Positions 1 through 9,755 of a stretch of DNA of 46,526 nucleotides are shown here, piece after piece. A model generated the notes under the pieces. The model made no database searches. It was not told the DNA's origin and worked only from the letters and a program-made list of their open reading frames with translations. The stretch is taken from the NCBI RefSeq assembly GCF_001467825.1, contig NZ_LNYK01000019.1:90981-137506 (forward strand). Direction: 5' to 3'. The stretch is from Legionella londiniensis (GTDB lineage: Bacteria > Pseudomonadota > Gammaproteobacteria > Legionellales > Legionellaceae). Made by a program: the position numbers and the translations under genes. Position 1 is the first letter of the stretch. Every line of letters starts with the position of its first letter.

Positions 1-350
1 CCTATCAATTCAACCCCAAATTTTTCCAATATCCCTTCCCGCACCAAATCCAATGCGCAATTCAGCGCTGTTTGACCGCCCATGGTAGGCAAAAGCGCAT
101 CCGGCCGTTCTTTTTCAATGACGCGGGCAACCTCTGGCCACAATACGGGTTCGATATAAGTGGCATCCGCAAGCTCAGGATCGGTCATAATCGTTGCCGG
201 ATTGGAATTAACAAGAATCACGCGGTATCCCTCCTTTTTCAAGGCACGCACCGCTTGTGTTCCAGAATAATCAAATTCACACGCCTGACCAATAACAATA
301 GGGCCTGCACCGAGGATAAGGATGGAGTTTATATCTGTACGCTTAGGCAT
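1..350 (-). CDS. carB: carbamoyl-phosphate synthase large subunit, N-terminal part (runs off the left edge)
   Basis: The first 116 codons of CarB are visible, reading leftwards from the ATG at 350-348. CarB makes carbamoyl phosphate from bicarbonate, ATP and the ammonia channelled from CarA, feeding arginine and pyrimidine synthesis. The translation begins [17 protein letters not shown] and continues with [23 protein letters not shown] and TMGGQTALN, all hallmarks of the first carboxyphosphate domain (preATP-grasp fold). No clear Shine-Dalgarno sequence precedes the ATG. The reading frame is open to base 1. Its partner carA lies about 3.1 kb upstream on the same strand, separated by metK, sahH and a small exported gene. 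This differs from the usual adjacent carAB pair. Confidence 0.97.
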   Translation of the reverse strand, partial: MPKRTDINSILILGAGPIVIGQACEFDYSGTQAVRALKKEGYRVILVNSNPATIMTDPELADATYIEPVLWPEVARVIEKERPDALLPTMGGQTALNCALDLVREGILEKFGVELI

Positions 351-622
351 AAGGGGAGCTTAAAAAATAAAATTGACATATTTTATCGGCTTTGCCTAAA
401 AATTTACACCTTTTGCTGTATCAATTTTGTGATTAGTGCCGCATCGGCCACTGCAGTGCGCATAACATGCCATACACGCATTACCATCTTCAATCTAATC
501 CGTATTTTTATCTTTAAATGATGGCTCTGATACAAAAATCACAACAAGCAAGAATAAAAGAGAGACTCTGGCTTCACAGTCACGAAATTTGCGGAATGAG
601 TGAGTTGCGCTAATTTTGAGTT

Positions 623-859
623 TTACTCTTTGAGGACACAGTAATAATAAAAGAATATTCCTTCACTGCAGTAAAGACTGATACTTTTCCCCCTTGATAC
701 ATCTATGAGGCGATTGATTTCGCAAGACTCTTTAAATGCAAATTTTTCGCTGTAAGTAAATTGCCCAAAGCAAATCTCTGGAATATTAGCCGTATTTCCA
801 GTGGCGAATGCAGACCAGGGCAGCATTAGCAAGCACAAAGCTTTTAATAATTGTTTCAT
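623..859 (-). CDS. small exported cysteine-containing protein, unknown function
   Basis: A 78-residue protein that I do not recognise. The ATG at 859 is chosen over an upstream in-frame ATG at 901 because a typical signal peptide starts there (MKQLLKALCLLMLPWSAFA, probable cleavage after AFA). It is also preceded by GAAGG about eight bases upstream. The mature part is about 59 residues with four cysteines, consistent with two disulfides in the periplasm, and ends with an aromatic-rich FFYYYCVLKE tail. It lies between sahH and carB on the same strand, so it may be read with either. Nothing in the sequence indicates a substrate or partner. The signal peptide and ribosome site make it likely to be a real gene despite its size. 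Confidence 0.6.
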   Translation of the reverse strand: MKQLLKALCLLMLPWSAFATGNTANIPEICFGQFTYSEKFAFKESCEINRLIDVSRGKSISLYCSEGIFFYYYCVLKE

Positions 860-951
860 ATTATAACCTTCATATAGCGAATTGAAATCAGGATCCATCA
901 ACCTAAATTGCGATTAAATATATGGAAAATTCGCCATTTAGGGGGATGATA

Positions 952-982
952 AGCCTTGATACAGAAAAGCTGCATCAAGGCT
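952..982 (-). terminator. stem-loop just after sahH, possible terminator
   Basis: AGCCTTGAT (952-960) pairs perfectly with ATCAAGGCT (974-982) around a 13-base loop. On the minus strand the hairpin starts five bases beyond the sahH stop codon. No uninterrupted U-run follows, so it may act as a weak or factor-assisted terminator or as an mRNA 3'-end stabiliser. Confidence 0.45.
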
Positions 983-986
983 ACGG

Positions 987-2297
987 TTAATAGCGATAAT
1001 AGTCAGGTTTATAAGGGCCATTCACATCAACACCAATGTAGTCAGCCTGTTCTTTCGTTAATTGGGTAAGCTTCGCACCAATTCGGCCTAAATGCAGGCG
1101 GGCAACCTTCTCATCCAAATGCTTTGGCAGGACATAGACTTCATGGGCATAATTGGCGCTATTCTGATAGAGCTCAATTTGCGCCAATACCTGATTGCTA
1201 AAAGATGCGGACATGACAAAGCTAGGATGCCCGGTGGCACAGCCCAAGTTCACCAATCGACCCTGGGCAAGCACAATAATCCGCTTTCCATCCGGAAAAA
1301 TCACATGATCAACCTGGGGCTTGATGTTTTCCCATGGGTACTGGCGAAGACTTTGAATATCGATTTCCGAATCAAAATGGCCAATATTGCATACAATAGC
1401 CTGGTTTTTTAGGCGCAGCATATGTTCATGGGTAACCACATGGTAATTTCCGGTCGCGGTAACCACAATATCGACCTGCTCTGCGACATCATCAAGAGTG
1501 ACCACGCGATATCCTTCCATGGCAGCCTGTAGTGCGCAGATTGGATCAATTTCAGCTATCCAGACTGTCGCCCCCAGTCCGCGCAGGGATTGGGCACAAC
1601 CCTTTCCTACATCACCATAGCCAAGGATCAGCGCAATTTTTCCGGCAATCATGACATCAGTTGCACGCTTGATGCCATCGACCAAAGATTCACGGCATCC
1701 ATATAAATTATCAAATTTCGACTTGGTTACCGAATCATTCACATTGAACGCAGGCATTTTGAGCTGTTTGTTGCGCGCCATTTCATAGAGCCTTGCAACC
1801 CCTGTGGTGGTTTCTTCAGAAAGCCCTTTAATGCCTGCAAGCAGATGCGGGTATTGCTCATGAACCAGTTTTGTCAGATCCCCGCCATCATCAAGCAGCA
1901 TATTTGGCACCCAGCCGTTAGGCCCGGTAATCGTTTGCTCAACGCACCACCAGTATTCTTCTTCTGTTTCACCTTTCCAGGCAAAAACAGGGATACCCTG
2001 AACTGCCATTGCCGCTGCTGCATGATCCTGTGTTGAAAAAATATTACAGGAAGACCAGCGAACTTCTGCGCCTAAGGCAATGAGCGTTTCAATCAATACC
2101 GCCGTTTGGATTGTCATATGCAAACAGCCCGCAATTCGCGCGCCTTGTAATGGTTTTTTTGTGCCGTATTCTTCACGAAGCGCCATCAATCCCGGCATTT
2201 CAGTTTCAGCGATGGCAATTTCTTTTCTGCCCCATTCTGCCAAAGCTATATCGGCAACTTTATAATCCCGCATCATCACTTCACTTTCTTTAATCAT
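987..2297 (-). CDS. ahcY: adenosylhomocysteinase
   Basis: S-adenosylhomocysteine hydrolase (also called sahH), a cytosolic NAD-dependent enzyme that splits SAH into adenosine and homocysteine. It removes the inhibitory product of methylation and feeds methionine regeneration. At 436 residues it is the shorter family form lacking the roughly 40-residue insert of many bacterial enzymes. Visible signatures are the substrate-domain motif [13 protein letters not shown], the NAD-binding glycine motif LGYGDVGKG and the conserved C-terminus KPDYYRY. The ATG at 2297 is preceded by AGAGGAAATC, a good ribosome site. It lies 15 bases downstream of metK on the same strand, so the two are almost certainly co-transcribed and perform consecutive steps of the methyl cycle. 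Confidence 0.97.
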   Translation of the reverse strand: MIKESEVMMRDYKVADIALAEWGRKEIAIAETEMPGLMALREEYGTKKPLQGARIAGCLHMTIQTAVLIETLIALGAEVRWSSCNIFSTQDHAAAAMAVQGIPVFAWKGETEEEYWWCVEQTITGPNGWVPNMLLDDGGDLTKLVHEQYPHLLAGIKGLSEETTTGVARLYEMARNKQLKMPAFNVNDSVTKSKFDNLYGCRESLVDGIKRATDVMIAGKIALILGYGDVGKGCAQSLRGLGATVWIAEIDPICALQAAMEGYRVVTLDDVAEQVDIVVTATGNYHVVTHEHMLRLKNQAIVCNIGHFDSEIDIQSLRQYPWENIKPQVDHVIFPDGKRIIVLAQGRLVNLGCATGHPSFVMSASFSNQVLAQIELYQNSANYAHEVYVLPKHLDEKVARLHLGRIGAKLTQLTKEQADYIGVDVNGPYKPDYYRY

Positions 2298-2312
2298 GAT
2301 TTCCTCTGATTT

Positions 2313-3461
2313 TTATAGGGCTTTGCGTAATTCATCAACCTTATTGAGACGCTCCCAGGGGAAATGGTCCCGCCCATAGTGGCCATAGTTGGCGGTCTCG
2401 CGGTATATTGGCCTCAATAGATCATGGTGGTTGATAATTCCTTGCGGCGTTAAATCGAAATGCGTATTAATCAAGTCAATGATGGTAGGTTCATCAAGCT
2501 TTGCTGTCCCAAATGTTTCAACGTGAATGGAAGTTGGTTCGGCAACGCCAATCGCATAAGAAACCTGGATTTCACATTTATCGGCTATGCCCGCTGCCAC
2601 AATATTTTTTGCCGCATGCCTTGCCGCGTATGCCGCTGATCGGTCAACTTTGGATGGGTCTTTACCTGAAAAGCAGCCGCCGCCGTGTCTTGCAACGCCA
2701 CCATAGGTATCAACAATAATTTTTCGACCTGTTAATCCGCAATCTCCTAACGGGCCGCCGATAACAAAACGCCCTGTAGGATTGATGAAAAATCGGGTTT
2801 GCGGAGTTAACCACTCCTCAGGCAATACGGGCTTGATAATTTCTTCACGTACTGCTTCTGTTAACTCCTGATGGCTGACGTCAGGTGAATGCTGAGTGGA
2901 AAAAACCACCGTATTGACCGAAACGGGAACGCCACCTTCATAATTCAGGGTTAACTGACACTTCGCATCCGGCCTGAGCCAGGGTAATCTGCCCTCCTTG
3001 CGAAGCTCTGCCTGACGCTTCATCATGCGATGGGCATAAGCAATAGGCGCCGGCATATACACATCTGTTTCCCGGCTTGCATATCCAAACATAATGCCCT
3101 GGTCCCCTGCTCCCAGTTGCTGGGTTTGCTGGTTATCAACCCCTTGGGCTATATCAGGAGACTGTTTGCCGATTGCGGAAAGTACGGCGCAGGATTCCCA
3201 GTCAAACCCCATCTCGGAACTGTTGTAACCAATATCTTTAATCACTTCGCGGGTAATTTCTTCAACATCTACCCAGGCACTGGTTGTAATCTCTCCTCCA
3301 ACCAATACCATCCCCGTTTTTACAAATGTTTCACAGGCAACCCGTGCTTTGGGATCCTGTGCGATTATGGCATCCAATATGGCATCTGAAATTTGATCGG
3401 CTATTTTATCAGGATGCCCTTCTGACACCGATTCAGAAGTAAAAACAGAAGAAAATGTCAT
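2313..3461 (-). CDS. metK: S-adenosylmethionine synthetase
   Basis: Methionine adenosyltransferase (382 residues, normal length) makes S-adenosylmethionine from ATP and methionine. The N-terminus carries [19 protein letters not shown], with the ATP-binding His in [17 protein letters not shown] is the adenine-loop signature and [19 protein letters not shown] is the phosphate-binding signature. The start codon overlaps the carA stop as ATGA, a four-base overlap, and AAGGAG stands about eight bases upstream inside the end of carA. Translation is therefore probably coupled to carA. No leader or S-adenosylmethionine riboswitch can fit in this overlap. Any methionine control must act at the carA promoter or post-transcriptionally. 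Confidence 0.98.
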   Translation of the reverse strand: MTFSSVFTSESVSEGHPDKIADQISDAILDAIIAQDPKARVACETFVKTGMVLVGGEITTSAWVDVEEITREVIKDIGYNSSEMGFDWESCAVLSAIGKQSPDIAQGVDNQQTQQLGAGDQGIMFGYASRETDVYMPAPIAYAHRMMKRQAELRKEGRLPWLRPDAKCQLTLNYEGGVPVSVNTVVFSTQHSPDVSHQELTEAVREEIIKPVLPEEWLTPQTRFFINPTGRFVIGGPLGDCGLTGRKIIVDTYGGVARHGGGCFSGKDPSKVDRSAAYAARHAAKNIVAAGIADKCEIQVSYAIGVAEPTSIHVETFGTAKLDEPTIIDLINTHFDLTPQGIINHHDLLRPIYRETANYGHYGRDHFPWERLNKVDELRKAL

Positions 3462-4597
3462 TGATTGCTCCTTTGATTAGTTCCTTTGGACATGAACTCA
3501 ATAAATTGCTTAAAAATAATCTCGATATCATGCGGACCCGGGCTGGCTTCAGGATGTCCTTGAAAGCCAAAAGCAGGACTGTCAGCATGTCTAATGCCTT
3601 GCAGGCTTTGATCAAACAAGGAACGGTGAGTGACTTCCAAACATGGGGGCAATGATGCCTCATCAATTGCAAAGCCATGATTCTGACTGGTGACAAATAC
3701 CCTTTTTCTGCCTTCTGTTTCAATCACTGGATGATTAGCGCCATGATGGCCAAATTTCATTTTGATTGATTTTGCGCCACTTGCTAATGCCAGAATCTGA
3801 AAACCAAGACAAATACCAAATAGAGGTATCTTTTTCTGCAAAAACTCCCGGGTAGCGGCAATGGCATAATCACAAGCCTTTGGATCGCCAGGCCCGTTCG
3901 ACAAGAAAATTCCGTCAGGATTCAAGGCCAATGCCTCGCTTGCGGGCGTTTGCGCCGGAACCAGTGTCAAATGACAGCCGAGATCATGCAGTATGCGCAA
4001 GATATTATGTTTTACCCCATAATCGTATACCACTACGTGATATTTGGGCGGAAAGGAGCTGCTGGCCCATTCTCCACGGCCAGCGTGCCAGCGCTCTATT
4101 GTTTGCCTGGATACGGTTCTTGCCAGATCAAGGCCTTCTAAACCTGCGAAAGCACGGGCTTTTTCCAGGGCGTGTTCTTCTGTTAAGGTATGGGTGCTGA
4201 TACAGGCATTCACTGCCCCCTGTTCACGCAGATGAAGGGTTAGTTCGCGTGTATCCAGGCCTGCTATCGCTATTACTCCCTGCTTTTTCAGCCAGTCAGG
4301 CAATGATTGCCGCGCTCTATAATTGCTGTATAGCGGAGGAGAATTTCTCAGCACAAGCCCGCAGGCCCAGGCACGGGAAGATTCCATATCATCCGGGTTG
4401 CAGCCGGTGTTGCCTACATTCGCTGTGGTTAGGGTGATAATCTGTTTGGCATAGGAGGGATCAGTAAGCATTTCCTGATATCCGGTCATTCCTGTATTAA
4501 ATACCAGCTCGCCTACACAATCTCCATCAGCGCCTATGGAATAACCATGAAAAACTTTACCGTCGGCCAAGGCTAAAATTGCAGGTTTATAAATCAT
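3458..4597 (-). CDS. carA: carbamoyl-phosphate synthase small (glutaminase) subunit
   Basis: CarA hydrolyses glutamine and passes ammonia to CarB. The N-terminal domain aligns with [20 protein letters not shown] and includes [14 protein letters not shown]. The C-terminal class I glutamine amidotransferase has nucleophile Cys263 in GICLGFQ and the His348/Glu350 pair in [11 protein letters not shown], so the triad is complete. The nucleophile elbow has Phe where many CarA proteins have His (GICLGHQ). ATG at 4597 is preferred to an upstream in-frame TTG at 4603 because the protein then begins like E. coli CarA. The stop overlaps the metK start by four bases. A 125-base gap separates it from the upstream ABC transporter gene and should hold its promoter, although I see no convincing -35/-10 pair there. 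Confidence 0.96.
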   Translation of the reverse strand: MIYKPAILALADGKVFHGYSIGADGDCVGELVFNTGMTGYQEMLTDPSYAKQIITLTTANVGNTGCNPDDMESSRAWACGLVLRNSPPLYSNYRARQSLPDWLKKQGVIAIAGLDTRELTLHLREQGAVNACISTHTLTEEHALEKARAFAGLEGLDLARTVSRQTIERWHAGRGEWASSSFPPKYHVVVYDYGVKHNILRILHDLGCHLTLVPAQTPASEALALNPDGIFLSNGPGDPKACDYAIAATREFLQKKIPLFGICLGFQILALASGAKSIKMKFGHHGANHPVIETEGRKRVFVTSQNHGFAIDEASLPPCLEVTHRSLFDQSLQGIRHADSPAFGFQGHPEASPGPHDIEIIFKQFIEFMSKGTNQRSNQ

Positions 4598-4728
4598 CAA
4601 CAACTCTATGGGATTAGCTATTTGGACAAAATGTCATATTGTAACCTGCTTATGCGGGTAATAAAAGTTAAATCACCAAAACGGAAAGCACAAACTCTCC
4701 AAATTCTGATATACATTTTATGCTTGCA

Positions 4729-6555
4729 TCAGCAGTCCGCCGTTTCAATTTCTTGCTGATATTCACCCGTCTGAATAGACCATAAGTGCCGATAATAGGT
4801 AGGGCTTTTCAATAATTCCTGATGCGTGCCCTGCTCAATGATTCTTCCTTTATCCAGAACATAGATTTTATCGGCATTGGTCACTGTAGAGAGACGGTGA
4901 GCGATAATGATGGTTGTTTTGTTATGTGAAATTTTAGCCAATGCCTGTTGAATAGCAAGTTCAGTGTCATTATCTACGGCAGAGGTCGCTTCATCCAGGA
5001 TTAAAATCGGCGCATCTTTTAAAACAGCGCGGGCGATGGCAATACGTTGTTTTTGACCACCAGAAAGGAACGCGCCGCGCGGCCCCACATCTGAGAGCAT
5101 ACCATCAGGCAATTGGTGAATAAATTTATCTACTCCCGCTATACATGCCGCTTTCCAGATTTTGTCCATATCGGCATTTTTCTGGGCATACGCAATATTA
5201 TCCGCAATACTTCCTTCAAACAGAAAAACATCCTGACTGACTAAAGCAATCTTTTCTCGCCAGTTTTTCAGATCAAAGCAATTAATATTTGCGCCGTTGC
5301 AGGTGATGTTTCCTGATTTGGGCAAATAGAAGCGGCAAAGAAGTTTAATAATTGTGCTTTTCCCTGAGCCGGACTCACCGACAAAAGCCACTGTTTCCTT
5401 GTCTCTAATGGTCACGCTGAAATCATCCAGCACTGGTTTTTCGCTGCCCAGATAGGAAAATACAACCTGATTGAAACTGATTCCTGAAGAATCGAATTGC
5501 TTCTTACCAGATACAAGTTGCTTTCCAGTTTGTTCTTCTTTCTCCCAGGTTAGCAAATTTAAAGCCCTTGTGGTCGAAGCCATGGCGCGCTGAAAATTAA
5601 CCGTTACATCAGCCAGCATGCTAAACGGCCATAACAGGCGTTGCGACAAAAAGATTAACAGGCTGAATACGCCTACATTCATTGCCCCATGGATGGTTTT
5701 ATATCCGCCAATCATCAGGGTAAATAAAAAGCCCGTTAAGATAATAATACGGATTACCGGAGTTACCATGGAGCTGATGACAATAGTTTCACGATTGGCA
5801 TTCTGATAATCCTGGCTTAAAGATTCAATGCGCCTGCCTTCAAACTGTTCAGCCGTATAACTTTTAATGGTCATCAAGCCCGTTAAATTATTGGCGAGGG
5901 CTGCGGAGATATTCGCTGCTTTTTCACGCACCAGCAGAAACTTTGGTTCAAGTTTATGCTGAAAATAAAAAGCGCCAAGTAAAATAAAAGGAACGGGCAA
6001 AATAGCAAAAACCGTGATAATGGGAGAACAAATTAAAAAAATAATGCCTATTAATAGAGTAGAAGCAGTAATTTGTATGATTTGATTCAGTCCATCTTCT
6101 AAAAATCGTTCTAACTGGTTGATATCATCATTGATCGTGGCAATAAGCTGCCCAACAGCAGTTTTATCCACATCCTGCATGCGGGCTGACTGAATATGCT
6201 GATAGGTTTCCATACGCAAGCGGTGCTCAACCGCCTGAGCCAGATTTCGCCACTTTACGCTGTACAAATATTGAAAGACAGACTCAAGCCCCCAGGCTAC
6301 AAAAGTCAGTACCCCAAGCATCACCAATTGAAACATCATATCGGGATTACCGAGCAAGGTGGCAAGCCATGAATTCTTGCGGTTAACCACCACATCCACA
6401 GCGACCCCAATCAGCACTTCGGGAAAAATATCAAACAGTTTATTTAATACCGAATACAAAGTCGCGGTGAGGTAATTTTTCCTTTCGCCCCGCATATAAT
6501 TTAAAAGACGCAGGAAGGGATAGCGGGAGGTTTGCAGGTAGGTTTCTTTATCCAC
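4729..6555 (-). CDS. ABC exporter, fused permease and ATPase (MsbA/multidrug type)
   Basis: A 608-residue half-transporter that would work as a homodimer in the inner membrane. Residues about 1-330 form the exporter transmembrane domain with hydrophobic segments near 75-95, 160-200 and 270-310. The nucleotide-binding domain follows, with Walker A GESGSGKST at 393-401, a Q-loop in LVSQDVFLFEGSI, the signature LSGGQ at 497-501, Walker B ILILDEA at 517-523 and the switch histidine in IIAHRLS near 553. The substrate cannot be read from the sequence. The family includes lipid-A flippases, multidrug pumps and glycan or peptide exporters. Its neighbour upstream on the same strand is a nucleotide-sugar dehydratase 73 bases away, which makes a surface-glycan or lipid substrate plausible but unproven. 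Confidence 0.9.
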   Translation of the reverse strand: MDKETYLQTSRYPFLRLLNYMRGERKNYLTATLYSVLNKLFDIFPEVLIGVAVDVVVNRKNSWLATLLGNPDMMFQLVMLGVLTFVAWGLESVFQYLYSVKWRNLAQAVEHRLRMETYQHIQSARMQDVDKTAVGQLIATINDDINQLERFLEDGLNQIIQITASTLLIGIIFLICSPIITVFAILPVPFILLGAFYFQHKLEPKFLLVREKAANISAALANNLTGLMTIKSYTAEQFEGRRIESLSQDYQNANRETIVISSMVTPVIRIIILTGFLFTLMIGGYKTIHGAMNVGVFSLLIFLSQRLLWPFSMLADVTVNFQRAMASTTRALNLLTWEKEEQTGKQLVSGKKQFDSSGISFNQVVFSYLGSEKPVLDDFSVTIRDKETVAFVGESGSGKSTIIKLLCRFYLPKSGNITCNGANINCFDLKNWREKIALVSQDVFLFEGSIADNIAYAQKNADMDKIWKAACIAGVDKFIHQLPDGMLSDVGPRGAFLSGGQKQRIAIARAVLKDAPILILDEATSAVDNDTELAIQQALAKISHNKTTIIIAHRLSTVTNADKIYVLDKGRIIEQGTHQELLKSPTYYRHLWSIQTGEYQQEIETADC

Positions 6556-6628
6556 GGTTTAAACCTGTTAATTGAAATCAACGAATGGTGATCTTGAAAT
6601 AGGCATAATACTCAATTGAAGGACAAAA

Positions 6629-8563
6629 TCAACTTTTATTATTGAGCTGAATTTCATTTGGCAGTAAAGACTCTTTGAAAGAAGAGAAACGTTGACCAAG
6701 CGATTTACAATGAAATTCAGGAATCAGATTTTTTAACAAGATAAGCAGTTCATCATCCTGATGCAACACGCACGCGCGATTCAACATTCGAAAAATTTCA
6801 ACCAGCTCTTTCCACTCAATCTGCCGAAACTTGGCTTTAAACAATTTTTCATGAGCAGTTTGTTCCAACTGCTCAGACGCATGAAACAATTCCTCAAACA
6901 ACTTTTCCCCAGGGCGAAGCCCGGTATAGGTAATGGCAATGTCTTTCCCCGGCTCCTTTCCTGCAAGACGGATCATTTGCTCTGCAAGATAAGTAATTTT
7001 TACCGGCTCTCCCATATCCAATACAAAAATTTCGCCGCCTTCGCCGTTCACCATCGCTTGCAAAATAAGCTGGCACGCTTCCGACACAGTCATAAAATAA
7101 CGCTGAATTTCAGGGTGAGTCACAGTCAACGGTCCGCCATTTTGTAATTGTTTTTGAAATAGCGGCACCACACTGCCGACTGAACCTAATACATTACCAA
7201 AACGCACAGTAATAAACTGGGTGGCAACCCGGGCATCAAGATTTTGACAATATATTTCTGCAGCACGCTTGCTGGCCCCCATAACGTTTGTCGGATTCAC
7301 CGCTTTATCTGTTGAAATAAGAATAAATTTTTCCACTCCATGAGCAGCACTGGCGTCTGCAATGATTTGTGTGCCCAGGACATTATTATGTACAGCAACC
7401 CGAATTTGTGTCTCAAGCATTGGAACATGCTTGAATGATGCAGCATGAAAAACAACCTGGGGGCTAAATTTACGAAACAGCTCTTCAACAGCCACCGCAT
7501 CAGTCACATTCACCAAGGCAAGCTCAATTCGTTTATCAGGAAAAAGTTCCCTAAGCTCCAGATCAATTTTATATAAATTGTATTCACTGTTATCGAGGAT
7601 AATGAGTAATCCCGGCGCCAGAGTCAGAATTTGCCGGCAAAGTTCCGAACCGATTGAGCCCCCCCCGCCTGTTACCAAAACACGTTTTTCATTGACGCTT
7701 AATGCGATTTTATCCCAGTTCAGTTCGACCTGATCTCGACCCAGCAAATCTTCAATTCTCACTTCGCGCAATGCGTTCACCTCCACTCGCCCTGACACCA
7801 GAGCCTGGATGCTTGGCAAGGTTCGAAAAGGTACTTGGCATTGTTCGCAGTAATTCACAATCCGACGCATGGCAGCTGAACGTGCTGACGGAATAGCAAT
7901 GAATATTAAATCAACAAGATGCAGCTGCACCAAATCAGGCATGTCGCGAATAGACCCAAGAACGCGCACACCATGAACCTCCAGCCCGCGCTTCCCCGGG
8001 TTGTCATCAATAAAACCTACTGGCAGATAAGAATGCGTGCGCTTTAAATCCCGCACCAGCCCTTCCCCGGCTTGCCCTGCGCCAATAATTAAAACCCGCT
8101 TTATGCCGTCTTGTGCTGCGGAAACGATTTTCTGATCCCAGTAAGAGCGCAAAAGCAAACGGCCACTACACAGCAAAGTAATCAAAACCATGCAGTATAA
8201 AGGCAGGACAGAACGCGGAATATCATGAAGCAGCGTAGATAAATACAATACAGGGATACTTAAAATGGTAGCGCTGATTGCAGCACGAAGAATACGTGTC
8301 AAATCACTTAATGATGAAAAACGCCAGAGTCCCCGATAAACTTTGAAATAGTAATAGCAGGCAATTTGCACCGTTGCCACCATAGCCAGAGCCGCCAGGA
8401 TCTGAGGTTGTGTGAGCGAAACGGGAAAAGGTTGCATGTTGTAACGTAACCAGTATGCCATATACCAGGCTACAGGTATTGATAAGATATCAAAGGCCAG
8501 GACAGGAAGCTTTGGATAAATTTTCTGCCAATAAAAAACCATTTTTTTCATATTCATATCCAT
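6629..8563 (-). CDS. membrane-bound nucleotide-sugar 4,6-dehydratase, WbpM/CapD type
   Basis: A 644-residue polysaccharide-biosynthesis protein. About four transmembrane segments fill residues 20-140. A first Rossmann-like domain follows (VLIIGAGQAGEG, 157-168), then the catalytic short-chain dehydrogenase domain with the NAD motif GGGGSIGS at 299-306. The active site reads STDKAVNPTNVMGASK (417-432). A Met occupies the place of the usual Tyr of YxxxK, giving the altered Ser-Met-Lys triad described for Pseudomonas WbpM rather than the Tyr-type triad of soluble FlaA1/PseB. The family converts UDP-GlcNAc to its 4-keto-6-deoxy sugar for O-antigen or capsule units. Its neighbours are an ABC exporter downstream and a UbiA-type prenyl transferase upstream. 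The specific sugar product is not determined by the sequence. Confidence 0.9.
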   Translation of the reverse strand: MDMNMKKMVFYWQKIYPKLPVLAFDILSIPVAWYMAYWLRYNMQPFPVSLTQPQILAALAMVATVQIACYYYFKVYRGLWRFSSLSDLTRILRAAISATILSIPVLYLSTLLHDIPRSVLPLYCMVLITLLCSGRLLLRSYWDQKIVSAAQDGIKRVLIIGAGQAGEGLVRDLKRTHSYLPVGFIDDNPGKRGLEVHGVRVLGSIRDMPDLVQLHLVDLIFIAIPSARSAAMRRIVNYCEQCQVPFRTLPSIQALVSGRVEVNALREVRIEDLLGRDQVELNWDKIALSVNEKRVLVTGGGGSIGSELCRQILTLAPGLLIILDNSEYNLYKIDLELRELFPDKRIELALVNVTDAVAVEELFRKFSPQVVFHAASFKHVPMLETQIRVAVHNNVLGTQIIADASAAHGVEKFILISTDKAVNPTNVMGASKRAAEIYCQNLDARVATQFITVRFGNVLGSVGSVVPLFQKQLQNGGPLTVTHPEIQRYFMTVSEACQLILQAMVNGEGGEIFVLDMGEPVKITYLAEQMIRLAGKEPGKDIAITYTGLRPGEKLFEELFHASEQLEQTAHEKLFKAKFRQIEWKELVEIFRMLNRACVLHQDDELLILLKNLIPEFHCKSLGQRFSSFKESLLPNEIQLNNKS

Positions 8564-8710
8564 GACTGGTTCAATTGCTCTCTATAATCTGAAAGCAATC
8601 AATGCGCACAACCAAACTTTTTCCAGCAAGCATGAAGTATAAACGATGTTATGCAATTATGATAAAAAAATTTTATAAGCCTTAATTTGCGCAATTTGAT
8701 TTTTAGATAA

Positions 8711-9601
8711 TCAAGTATTTAAACCCAACAGAGTCAAGGCGAAAAAACACAAAAGATTGATGCAGGACAGATTATCCTTAAATAAAAGAAAAACAGGATC
8801 GTCGTTGTTTCTTTCCCGCGCTATCAGGAATAAAAATCGCCATATGCCGAATCCGGCGAAAGGGATGGTCAATAAAAAATAAAAGCCTTCATTGCGAGGA
8901 TATATAACATAGAGCGCATACGTTATAAAACAACCGATCGCTATGAAATTGATCATTACATCCAATATGTGGGGATGGTATTTCTTAAGTGCCGTTCGAC
9001 TTGCTTTTTTTAACTGTATATTCAGTTCAAGCCTTCTTTTCCCCAGTGCAATCAAAAGACTGAGTAAGGCAGCAGTAATTGCTAACCAGGTGGTAAGAGG
9101 CAATCCGATACCAACAGTGCCTGTTAATATGCGAAGCATAAATCCGCTCGCGATGCATAAGATCTCAAGTACGAGAATCGTTCGAAACCAGTGGTTATAA
9201 AAAAGATTGATAAGGAGATAAATACTCAGGATAAAAGCCACCTTGCTGGAAACCGCAAATGCGAGCATGTACCCAAAAAGCAACAAAAATGCGAGCGCCC
9301 ATACCGCAAAAGCGACCGAAACCTGCGCGCTAGCTATAGGTCGATGGCGCTTGAACGGGTGAAGTCTGTCTTCTTCAATATCCTGTAAATCATTATAAAC
9401 GTATGCTGCACTGGAAATTAAACAAAAGGCAAAAGCAGCCAACAATGCGCTGGGCCAATAACCAGAAACTTCAGCATAAATAACGCCCAGTAAGACAAAA
9501 ATTGCCTTACTCCAGTGTGGAACCCTCAGCAATAAATATATTTTCCTAAACCACACCATGGCAGCGTCCAGTGAGTTATCATACGAGGAATCATGGAACA
9601 T
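8711..9601 (-). CDS. UbiA-family prenyltransferase, decaprenyl-phosphate phosphoribosyltransferase (DPPR synthase)-like
   Basis: A 296-residue integral membrane protein with about eight or nine hydrophobic segments. The aspartate-rich motif is YNDLQDIEED (N70, D71, D74, D78), immediately followed by RLHPFKRHRPIAS. That NDxxDxxxDxxHPxKxxRPIA pattern is typical of the DPPR-synthase branch of UbiA (mycobacterial Rv3806c type), which moves phosphoribose from PRPP to a polyprenyl phosphate as the first step to a lipid-linked arabinose donor. Ubiquinone-pathway UbiA proteins have a different context. The start ATG at 9601 has no obvious Shine-Dalgarno sequence, and an in-frame ATG 14 codons later would still leave all membrane segments. 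The epimerase genes that would finish an arabinose donor are not in this window, so the pathway assignment is inference. Confidence 0.75.
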   Translation of the reverse strand: MFHDSSYDNSLDAAMVWFRKIYLLLRVPHWSKAIFVLLGVIYAEVSGYWPSALLAAFAFCLISSAAYVYNDLQDIEEDRLHPFKRHRPIASAQVSVAFAVWALAFLLLFGYMLAFAVSSKVAFILSIYLLINLFYNHWFRTILVLEILCIASGFMLRILTGTVGIGLPLTTWLAITAALLSLLIALGKRRLELNIQLKKASRTALKKYHPHILDVMINFIAIGCFITYALYVIYPRNEGFYFLLTIPFAGFGIWRFLFLIARERNNDDPVFLLFKDNLSCINLLCFFALTLLGLNT

Positions 9602-9755
9602 TTATGAAATTATCATATTTTCTGATACTGAAGAAGATACCCCTCTATTAAAGCGGAATTGATAAATAAATTAAAGAGTTAAAATGCAACAGTGCATCAT
9701 GTATGTACAAAAGTCTATTCCTTGCCTAAAGCGGCAGCCTTGGGCGGCATTATTC

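Noticed and set aside
72-521. 149-codon plus-strand open frame
   Set aside because: It lies antisense to carB and its leader, has no ribosome site, and its translation matches nothing. The carB reading on the other strand is unmistakable.
2298-2312. Possible SAM or SAH riboswitch for metK/sahH
   Set aside because: The gap before sahH is 15 bases and metK overlaps carA, so no riboswitch aptamer fits.
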